Shown: piece by piece, positions 1-5,150 of the stretch | How the letters are laid out: each line of letters opens with the position of its first letter | Position numbering within the stretch: position 1 is the first letter of the stretch | NCBI GenBank assembly: GCA_947475645.1 | Contig: CANJNU010000101.1 | Coordinates: 1 to 5,150 of the forward strand | Source: Bacteriovoracaceae bacterium | GTDB lineage: Bacteria; Bdellovibrionota; UBA1018 | DNA length: 5,150 nt | Direction: 5' to 3' | Made by a program: the position numbers and the translations under genes | Notes under the pieces: model-generated | Told to the model about the DNA's origin: nothing | What the model saw: the letters and a program-made list of their open reading frames with translations, nothing else | The model's database searches: none

Positions 1-2510
1 AATTGAGACCTTCGACTCTCCGAGAGGCCGTGGGAGAAGTACGACTTGCGGATGGGAAGATGGGTCTCGGCGTTCGGGCAAAAATGAGTGTTGAAAGTTT
101 GGAGGCTTATGAGTCGCAGGTGATTTCGGGTGCATCGACTATGCGAGTGCGTGATCTCGCGAGCCTGCAAGAAACTTCAGAACACTTACTTTCCTCAGCT
201 CGAGTGAGTGGCGTTGAAGCCGTATTTCTAGATCTCTATCAGAGAGATCGGGCTGATCCTTTTAGTATGGAATCGCAGGTCAAGAAAGTTTTAAAGGAAC
301 TCGAAAATCATCCCCAGTGGCGTGGAAAATTTGAGGTGGCATGGGTTCTGAATCGAGTCGAATTACTGGAAGGGGCATTGAATGATGTGAAGAGCTCCCT
401 CTGGCAATCGATTCTCATTACGTTCGGTGTGATTCTTTTATTTCTACGAGTTTGGGGGCGTTCTGCGTTGATTAGTATCACGATCCCACTCACGTTGATG
501 CTGACTGTGGGCTTACTTGCTTTGGGGGGTTATACACTGAATGTGATGAGTCTTTCTGGACTTATTTTGGGAATTGGCATGGTAGTGGATAATGTCATTC
601 TGATCGTGGATCGCACGATTGAACTGCGGCAGGGGGGATCGCCCTTTCCACGTGCTATCGCAGGCGCGGTTGCTCAGTCATCCCCTGCGTTGACTATGGC
701 CACTCTTACGAATGGTATTATTTTTCTGCCGGTTGCGTTTTCAGATTCGGAGGATAATTTTGTAACGCTTCTAAAATCATTTCAGGCACCTATTTTAGCA
801 ACACTGATTGCGAGTCTCATTCTTGCGGTATTTGTACTTCCAGCTCTTCTTCGGCCCTTCGCTTCGATGTTTGGCACCCATGAGAATGAACGAGTGTCTC
901 TTCGGGCGGTCAATGGATTTGAGTTTATATTTAAACACCGAAAACTTACTGCTGCTCTTGCTTTTTGTTTTATATTATTTGTGGGCGAACGAATTGGGAA
1001 ACTGAATCAAACTGACCTCGAATCTCCTAATGATCCCTGGGCCACGGTGCAAGTCTATTTCGGAGATGAAGTGCCCATAGAAGAGCGACGTGGCGAGTTT
1101 GATAGAATCGAACGAGAAATTTTAAAGGTCGCGCATCAGAAGTGGGCGATCAAGACCATTGCCTCAAGTTTCAGTCCCACGCAAGAAGTGGGGTCATTGC
1201 AACTTTATCCGCTGACTGACGGAGATCCGGAAGAGGCAACATTATCGCTTCAGCGAGTGGTGCGAAATTGGGCGTCTGATTTTTCAGTCAAAGCGGGAGT
1301 GCGAGTTCAGGTAGGAGACGAGACTCTAGGGGGCTTTACGAAAACCGGAGCGAGTGAGTTTTTTAAATTTGAAGGCCCGAAAAGCCAGGAACTCGATACC
1401 CAGTTAGCGACTCTCCAAGAGACACTCAAGAAAATTCCTGGAGTGCATCAGGTGTTAAATGAGAGGGAAGTATTTGGACAGCGGACGATGTTCTTTGTAC
1501 CTCATGAGCTCCAACTCCATAAAATGGGACTTTCGTTTGAGGATATTGCTCGACAGGTAGGAGCTTCAAATGCTCGTTTCGAGGTGGGTCCTTTTCTTCA
1601 TCATGGAAAAAGGTTGGGAATTAAGATCAATATCAAGCCTTCATTAAGAGAGGAAGACTGGGGTCTGTCGGAATTCAGAAATCTTCAAGTACGTTCGCAA
1701 CAAGCAAAATGGATTTCATTGGGTGCCTTGGGTTATTTTCAAGAGAACCGAGAAACCATCGTCCTTAATCGAAAGGTGGGATTATCTAAAACTCATCTTA
1801 AAGTGGAGTTTGAAAAAGCGAAGGCCTCACCGGAAACGGAAAAAGCCAGTCTCGAAGTGAATCGCAAAATAGCGAACTATGAATTTCAACCTGGATACCA
1901 AGTTGAAAAATCAGAATTGAATGAGAAACTAGAAAAAATGCAGAAAAATATGATTTTCATGATCATGCTCTCTTCTGTTTTGATCTACCTTTTGATTGGA
2001 GCCTCGTTTGAATCCGTATTATTGCCGTTGATCGTATTATTCGCAATTCCTTCAGCGATTTTAAGCGGGGTGTTTGGACTCTGGATGACTGGAAAAGATT
2101 TTGATGTGATGGCGCGACTGAGTTTAGTAATTTTGGTTGGAATTGGCGTTAATAATGCGATTTTACTGCTCGATTTAGTAGAAGAGCTTCGAGGGCAAGG
2201 GTATTCATTGAGAGATTCCGTGGTGCAGGCCTGTGCTCGCAGGTGGCGTGCAGTATTGATGACTACCACGATTCAAGTGTTGGGAGTGCTTCCAGTCGCA
2301 CTAGGAAATTCAAAAATTATGGGGATTCCGTACTCCAGTTTAGGGGTGACGGTCATGAGTGGAATGATTTTTTCGACCGCTTCCACTTTTTTAACATTAC
2401 CGTTTCTCTATGAATTATTTTCGACTAATCGAGCTTCGGACGTTCAGCGGGATCGAGTAAAAGAAGCGTATGCACCTGAGCAGGAAGCAGGCTTTGGCCT
2501 GCTTGAATAA
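1..2510 (+). CDS. RND-family efflux transporter, inner-membrane pump subunit (5' end outside window)
   Basis: Proton-driven inner-membrane pump of the RND superfamily (AcrB/ACR_tran type), the energised part of a tripartite exporter. The frame is open to the left edge; the TTG at base 3 is internal, since the protein begins in mid porter domain. Counting that codon as residue 1, 835 residues remain of a family usually near 1,000-1,050, so roughly 200 (TM1 and the first porter part) are missing. Visible in order: rest of the N-terminal porter region (1-130, with RVRDLASL at 48-55); TM2-TM6 (about 133-285), TM4 carrying GMVVDNVI with Asp196; TM7 (about 313-328); second periplasmic loop (330-645); TM8-TM12 (about 648-805), TM10 carrying GIGVNNAI at 713-720. 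AcrB has Asp-Asp and Lys at these TM sites; here they read Asp-Asn and Asn, a pattern common in other RND branches. The last 28 codons overlap the opposing tolC-like gene. Substrate (drug, lipid or metal) cannot be read from the sequence. Confidence 0.93.
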   Translation, partial: LRPSTLREAVGEVRLADGKMGLGVRAKMSVESLEAYESQVISGASTMRVRDLASLQETSEHLLSSARVSGVEAVFLDLYQRDRADPFSMESQVKKVLKELENHPQWRGKFEVAWVLNRVELLEGALNDVKSSLWQSILITFGVILLFLRVWGRSALISITIPLTLMLTVGLLALGGYTLNVMSLSGLILGIGMVVDNVILIVDRTIELRQGGSPFPRAIAGAVAQSSPALTMATLTNGIIFLPVAFSDSEDNFVTLLKSFQAPILATLIASLILAVFVLPALLRPFASMFGTHENERVSLRAVNGFEFIFKHRKLTAALAFCFILFVGERIGKLNQTDLESPNDPWATVQVYFGDEVPIEERRGEFDRIEREILKVAHQKWAIKTIASSFSPTQEVGSLQLYPLTDGDPEEATLSLQRVVRNWASDFSVKAGVRVQVGDETLGGFTKTGASEFFKFEGPKSQELDTQLATLQETLKKIPGVHQVLNEREVFGQRTMFFVPHELQLHKMGLSFEDIARQVGASNARFEVGPFLHHGKRLGIKINIKPSLREEDWGLSEFRNLQVRSQQAKWISLGALGYFQENRETIVLNRKVGLSKTHLKVEFEKAKASPETEKASLEVNRKIANYEFQPGYQVEKSELNEKLEKMQKNMIFMIMLSSVLIYLLIGASFESVLLPLIVLFAIPSAILSGVFGLWMTGKDFDVMARLSLVILVGIGVNNAILLLDLVEELRGQGYSLRDSVVQACARRWRAVLMTTTIQVLGVLPVALGNSKIMGIPYSSLGVTVMSGMIFSTASTFLTLPFLYELFSTNRASDVQRDRVKEAYAPEQEAGFGLLE
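2425..2510. other. Tail-to-tail overlap of RND and tolC-like genes
   Basis: The RND stop codon (TAA, 2508-2510) lies inside the tolC-like gene, and the tolC-like stop (TAG on the minus strand, 2425-2427) lies inside the RND gene. The 86 shared bases encode the last 28 residues of both proteins. In each protein this part lies outside the recognisable fold: the RND tail follows TM12 and the TolC tail follows the last tunnel helix. The mRNAs would be complementary here if both are made. Confidence 0.9.
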
Positions 2511-3822
2511 GAATACGGGCTGCAAGAAGGTATTTAGCCTTGAGTCGATTTACAAGCGCATTTCGAGAGCCAGAAAGTCGCTCCCTAGATGTTTGAGCTT
2601 GGAGCAACGTAATTCGACCTAATTGATACATAGATAGTGTGTATTCCATTTGAAGTTCAGCTTGAGTGACCACGTTTTCTGCCCGTGTGACATTTTTTTC
2701 TAAAATCTCATAACGTTCAAGTTGAGTTTGAACTTCATAATTCACTAATCTTCTTTTCCGATCATACTCGAGCTGTTCGATTTGGTAGTTTTTCTTCGAG
2801 TTCCATATATTTCTTGGCGTATTCAACCAGTCCCAGATTGTCCATGAAAAATTAAGGGTGGCGGTAGAAGTGGGACTTCCCGTTTTTGGAAGGTCACTTG
2901 CCTCAGAATTGAATAGGCCAGAATAATTTCGATCATGGGCAATTTTGAAACTCACTAGAGGAAAGTAGCTGAGTCTTGTTTGTTCGTATTCTTGAAGTGA
3001 GCGACTAAGTTTTAACTCGGTCACGCGAAGATCTGGGGAAGTATTCCCCAATCGACCTTCAAGCCGTTTTAGTTTGGGCCGAAGTTCTTCAAATTTTTCC
3101 ATAAAATAGGGGGGGGTCTTTAAAAAATCGGTGCGAATAAAAGGCTGAAATTCTGAGGTATTGAGGAGAACTGAAAAATTTCGTTCAGCGCCAGTAATGG
3201 AATTTTCAAGTTCAAATAAGTCATTCTCAAAGTTTTGAACTTGAATCTCGGTATCCATGACATCGAGTTTAGTCTTCGCTCCCAGGCGGGCAAGTTCTCT
3301 TGCTTCGGTGAAAAATAGGAGCGAATTTTTTAGAGATTCTTGTAGAGTGGACCTCTGAATATAGAACACTTCAAGACCCATAAATTGGTCGATGAGTTCA
3401 AGTAGATAGTTTTGGAGTTCAAGATCAGACTGAATTTTTTGAGTCTTCCAGTCCAATTCAGCCAGAGTGACTTCTCGAATGTTTTTGTACCCGTCCCAGA
3501 GGGTCCAATCAGCCGCGAGCCCCATTGATTGTGCGGTACTATAGGCAGTGGATTGCGTAAAAACTTTTCCGGCGGTAGCAGAGAACGAGGGCAGAAGATT
3601 GGTCCAAGGATTGAGTCGAGTGTTCGCTGCTTTTTCTCGGGTCAGAGTTTGAAGTTTTGGAGTATAGCCACGAGGAATGGAGGCTTCAATGAGCTGTTCG
3701 AGAGGAGTAGATGGTGTGAGGGCAGAGGTGGCATGATTCGAAATTAGAATCGTGATTCCAGCAATAACTAAGCAACGAGAATAATGAGTGTAGCGAAATT
3801 GAATGTGGGATCTTTCTAGCAT
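2425..3822 (-). CDS. TolC-family outer-membrane efflux channel protein
   Basis: Outer-membrane channel subunit of the OEP/TolC family, which forms trimeric beta-barrel/alpha-tunnel exit ducts for RND and type I exporters. It has 465 residues, close to the usual 420-490. Residues 1-34 look like a Sec signal peptide: basic N-region, hydrophobic CLVIAGITILIS at 17-28, likely cleavage after ATSA (34). The family's internal duplication is visible: LLPSFSATAG (76) against YFPLVSFKIA (286), ADWTLWDGYKN (104) against FSWTIWDWLNT (325), and ARLGAKTKLDVMDTE (178) against YQLGRITLLQAQTSRE (399). Long amphipathic helices lie between. Start is the ATG at 3822, with AGAGAGA eight bases upstream; the signal peptide follows directly, supporting it. 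The recognisable domain ends near residue 440 and the last 28 residues are encoded opposite the RND gene. A C8 run lies at codons 236-238. It probably partners the neighbouring pump, although it is on the other strand and needs its own promoter. Confidence 0.92.
   Translation of the reverse strand: MLERSHIQFRYTHYSRCLVIAGITILISNHATSALTPSTPLEQLIEASIPRGYTPKLQTLTREKAANTRLNPWTNLLPSFSATAGKVFTQSTAYSTAQSMGLAADWTLWDGYKNIREVTLAELDWKTQKIQSDLELQNYLLELIDQFMGLEVFYIQRSTLQESLKNSLLFFTEARELARLGAKTKLDVMDTEIQVQNFENDLFELENSITGAERNFSVLLNTSEFQPFIRTDFLKTPPYFMEKFEELRPKLKRLEGRLGNTSPDLRVTELKLSRSLQEYEQTRLSYFPLVSFKIAHDRNYSGLFNSEASDLPKTGSPTSTATLNFSWTIWDWLNTPRNIWNSKKNYQIEQLEYDRKRRLVNYEVQTQLERYEILEKNVTRAENVVTQAELQMEYTLSMYQLGRITLLQAQTSRERLSGSRNALVNRLKAKYLLAARILIQAGQSLLPAQVHTLLLLDPAERPKLD
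2485..2504. other. Perfect 8-bp inverted repeat, possible hairpin between convergent genes
   Basis: AAGCAGGC, a four-base TTTG loop, then GCCTGCTT. This perfect stem ends four bases before the RND stop codon and lies inside both coding regions. A hairpin between convergent genes could stop or stabilise both transcripts, but no T-run follows on either strand, so a classical intrinsic terminator is not supported. The palindrome may also be chance. Confidence 0.4.
3109..3116 (-). repeat. C8 homopolymer tract inside the tolC-like gene
   Basis: Eight consecutive G on the plus strand, read as C8 in the gene: the last two bases of the Thr236 codon plus both Pro237 and Pro238 codons (CCC CCC). No other C or G run in the window exceeds six. 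Runs of this kind can slip in replication. One added C would give a stop after residue 244, and one lost C a stop after residue 250, so either slip would remove the second half of the channel protein. The reading frame is intact as written. Confidence 0.85.
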
Positions 3823-3840
3823 TTATTGGGTCTCTCTTGG

Positions 3841-3870
3841 ATAATACTCGGGGGTACACTCGAATGCCAA
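3841..3870 (-). promoter_or_regulatory. Candidate sigma-70-type promoter for the tolC-like gene
   Basis: Read on the minus strand: TTGGCA (3870-3865, five of six matches to TTGACA), an 18-bp spacer, then TATTAT (3846-3841, five of six matches to TATAAT). Transcription would start near 3834, about 12 bases before the ATG at 3822, which puts the AGAGAGA ribosome-binding site (3837-3831) at or across the very 5' end of the mRNA. That is tight, so the real promoter may lie further inside the divergent gene. The -35 box overlaps the ATG of the divergent gene at 3864. Confidence 0.35.
3850..3854 (+). promoter_or_regulatory. Possible ribosome-binding site for the acyltransferase-CNBD gene
   Basis: GGGGG nine bases upstream of the ATG at 3864. 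It is a poor but usable match to the purine-rich consensus. It favours ATG 3864 over the in-frame TTG at 3837, which has only a weak GGG before it and would leave just 14 bp to the divergent gene's start codon. Confidence 0.4.
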
Positions 3871-4802
3871 CATTGATTCGCTTAGCAACTACGACGGAAG
3901 AAATTAACGATGTATTGAGTGTTCGCCGTCATGCCCTTCAAGCAAAACGAGGGATGGTCGATCCCTTTGATCTTTACCCAGAGACAGTCAACTTAGTGGC
4001 ATACCGTGATGGTAAGCCAGTGGGAGTGGCGCGGTTTGTGCTTTTTCGTGAAGACCATTCGTCACCGGAGCATGTATATGATTTTAGTTTTGATTTTAGG
4101 GATGCGAATAGACAGTTGCCAGAACCTACCTATTTGCTGGATTGGTTTGTAATTTTACCTGGGCTCTCAACCGAGGCAGCACGAATATTAACTCGCCGCT
4201 TGTTCGAGTATGGCGTTTTATTGTTGGCTCGGCGGCAGGCAAAATCTTTGATGGGGCTTTTTCCAGCAGATCGATTGGCCGAGGGCAAAAATGATTTAGA
4301 GAGTTTTAACATTCACCGAATCAGTGAGGGAGTTCAAGGGGAGGGGAATCAAAGAAAAATGATCCCATTTACTCTTTCTCTCCAAGACTATTATTTGAAA
4401 TGGGTTGCTCAAATTAGGGATCGGGAAATTCTTCGATTTCAAGATGTATTTTTTGTAACGCTCTATGAGCCTGGTGAGATCATGTTTTATCAAGGGGATA
4501 AAGGTTCTACTGCATTTTTATTGCAAGAGGGCGTCGTTGAAGTTGTATTGCAAAAGGAAAATGAAATTATCCCTATAGCGGAGCTCTCTGAAAGCCAGTT
4601 AGTTGGGGAAATCGCCATGATTACTCAAGAAGTGCGAACGGCATCATTGATTGCTAAGACGACGGTGAGTTGTATTACCATTGAACGACAATCGTTTTTG
4701 CAGACGCTCGAAAGATCTCCCCACCTTTCAATGGATATTTTTAAGATTTTCTCGAAACGAATTTCTGAAGCGAATCGAAGAATTGTTCAAGGGCATGCTT
4801 AG
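3864..4802 (+). CDS. Acyltransferase-like (LuxI/FeeM-type GNAT fold) protein with C-terminal cyclic-nucleotide-binding domain
   Basis: Two-domain cytoplasmic protein of 312 residues from ATG 3864, or 321 from the in-frame TTG at 3837. Residues about 3-175 resemble N-acyltransferases of the autoinducer-synthase/FeeM group: a VRR pair (Arg21, Arg22), DPFD (Asp33, Asp36), then the strand VGVARFV (53-59, Arg57), spaced as in LuxI proteins (Arg, Asp-x2-Asp, Arg). The later E-x2-R-F site of AHL synthases reads LLDWF (91-95) here, so AHL synthesis is unlikely. Residues about 191-295 form a cyclic-nucleotide-binding domain: Gly204, Gly211 and Gly223 in the beta-roll, and the phosphate-binding cassette VGEIAM...RTASLIA with Gly248, Glu249, Arg258, Thr259. 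A C-helix ends the protein and no helix-turn-helix follows, so it is not a Crp-type regulator. The layout suggests acyl transfer controlled by cAMP or cGMP; substrate and ligand are unknown. It is probably co-transcribed with the next gene, 30 bp on. The CNBD call is firm, the acyltransferase call moderate. Confidence 0.85.
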   Translation: MPTLIRLATTTEEINDVLSVRRHALQAKRGMVDPFDLYPETVNLVAYRDGKPVGVARFVLFREDHSSPEHVYDFSFDFRDANRQLPEPTYLLDWFVILPGLSTEAARILTRRLFEYGVLLLARRQAKSLMGLFPADRLAEGKNDLESFNIHRISEGVQGEGNQRKMIPFTLSLQDYYLKWVAQIRDREILRFQDVFFVTLYEPGEIMFYQGDKGSTAFLLQEGVVEVVLQKENEIIPIAELSESQLVGEIAMITQEVRTASLIAKTTVSCITIERQSFLQTLERSPHLSMDIFKIFSKRISEANRRIVQGHA

Positions 4803-4821
4803 TTAATGTGATTTTCTAACT

Positions 4822-4827
4822 GAGGAG
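4822..4827 (+). promoter_or_regulatory. Ribosome-binding site deciding the GTG start at 4833
   Basis: GAGGAG, five bases before GTG 4833. The overlapping ATG at 4831 is followed at once by TGA, so it cannot start a gene; the GTG sharing its last base opens the long frame. This is the best Shine-Dalgarno match in the window. Confidence 0.75.
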
Positions 4828-4832
4828 TGTAT

Positions 4833-5150
4833 GTGAGTCAGATTAAATTTAAGATTTTAGTTTGGGCTGGAGATGATCACCTCAGTCAGGAGGTCGCTCG
4901 AAATATTCGAAGACATTTTGTGGATCTCCCCATGGAGATGACCTTTGAAAGTCTTCTCAGAAGAGTGGTCTCCGAGTACAAGGCGATGCTTCCAGATCTT
5001 TTGGTATTGGCCGTGGGATCTCAGAACGCGGATGTGCCGGATTTGCTCTTGCAGCTTCAAGCGATTTCAGGTGGTGCGAAGGTGATTTATCTGGGAACGC
5101 AGGAGTTGGGATCCGAGTTTGATGAAGTGGATCGAATTGAACTTCCTCTC
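4833..5150 (+). CDS. Receiver-like domain protein lacking the phospho-acceptor Asp (3' end outside window)
   Basis: An open frame of 106 codons from GTG 4833 to the right edge without a stop. It fits the beta-alpha pattern of a response-regulator receiver domain: strand KILVWAGDD (7-15) with the acidic pair Asp14-Asp15; PDLLVLAVG (54-62), matching the third strand; KVIYLG (83-88), matching the fourth; and DRIELPL (100-106), in the place of the usual D-Y-x-x-K-P-F. Three key positions are changed: the phospho-acceptor Asp is Ala60, the Thr/Ser at the end of strand 4 is Gly88, and the conserved Lys is Leu104, although the following Pro is kept. If the alignment holds, this is a pseudo-receiver that cannot be switched by normal aspartyl phosphorylation. 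What follows (an output domain or nothing) is outside the window. It lies 30 bp behind the acyltransferase-CNBD gene with a strong ribosome-binding site and no terminator between, so the two are probably one operon. The reading frame is certain; the fold is inferred. Confidence 0.7.
   Translation, partial: MSQIKFKILVWAGDDHLSQEVARNIRRHFVDLPMEMTFESLLRRVVSEYKAMLPDLLVLAVGSQNADVPDLLLQLQAISGGAKVIYLGTQELGSEFDEVDRIELPL

Noticed and set aside
3..5. TTG at the left edge as the true RND start
   Set aside because: The protein begins mid porter domain with TM1 missing, so the gene must begin upstream of the window.
524..637. Two G6 runs (524-529 and 632-637) as phase-variation tracts in the RND gene
   Set aside because: Six bases is short and common in this sequence; only the eight-base run at 3109-3116 stands out.
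808..1005. 65-residue plus-strand open frame inside the RND gene
   Set aside because: It lies wholly in another frame of a clear RND coding region; its hydrophobic look reflects the TM6/TM7 codons of the real gene.
1985..2269. 94-residue minus-strand open frame opposite the RND gene
   Set aside because: It is antisense to the conserved TM8-TM11 block, has no domain features, and is a shadow of the real frame.
2526..2540. AAGG...CCTT as a terminator downstream of the RND gene
   Set aside because: Only four to five pairs around a long loop, no T-run, and it lies within the tolC-like coding region.
3529..3747. 72-residue plus-strand open frame opposite the tolC-like gene
   Set aside because: It is antisense to the N-terminal part of a well-supported TolC-family protein, and its composition is rich in Gly and Arg with no motif.
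3864..4802. Crp/Fnr-type transcription factor
   Set aside because: The nucleotide-binding domain is at the C-terminus and is not followed by a DNA-binding helix-turn-helix.
4831..4836. ATG at 4831 as a start codon
   Set aside because: It is followed immediately by TGA; the overlapping GTG at 4833 opens the real frame.
4857..5060. 67-residue minus-strand open frame at the right end
   Set aside because: It is opposite the GTG-started receiver-like gene, which has a strong ribosome-binding site and a coherent fold pattern.

Overview
This is a 5.15-kb window of bacterial chromosome, gene-dense and of moderate GC by eye. The envelope genes (an RND pump and a TolC-type outer-membrane protein with a signal peptide) show a Gram-negative organism. 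The mix of genes, the GTG start and the tight packing would fit a Bdellovibrionota or other delta-like lineage, but that placement is an impression and nothing here proves it. No rRNA, tRNA, CRISPR array, insertion sequence or other mobile element is visible.

Layout: (1) bases 1-2510, plus strand: the C-terminal four-fifths of an RND-family inner-membrane efflux transporter, cut by the left window edge. (2) 2425-3822, minus strand: a complete TolC-family outer-membrane channel protein. It converges on the RND gene and overlaps its end by 86 bp. (3) 3823-3863: a very short divergent junction that must hold the signals for the genes on both sides. (4) 3864-4802, plus strand: a two-domain protein, with an N-terminal acyltransferase-like domain of the LuxI/FeeM (GNAT-fold) type and a C-terminal cyclic-nucleotide-binding domain. 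(5) 4833-5150, plus strand: the start of a protein with a receiver-like fold that lacks the phospho-acceptor aspartate. It runs off the right edge.

How they fit together: the RND pump and the TolC-like protein are the inner- and outer-membrane parts of a tripartite export system. The periplasmic adaptor is not in the window and would be expected upstream of base 1. The unusual point is that the outer-membrane gene is not in line behind the pump but faces it tail to tail. The plus-strand pair at the right (acyltransferase-CNBD and degenerate receiver, 30 bp apart) looks like a separate signalling operon, divergent from the tolC-like gene.

Most worth a second look: the nucleotide-gated acyltransferase architecture, the degenerate receiver behind it, an uninterrupted C8 tract inside the tolC-like gene where a one-base slip either way truncates the protein, and the overprinted convergent gene ends with an 8-bp palindrome.
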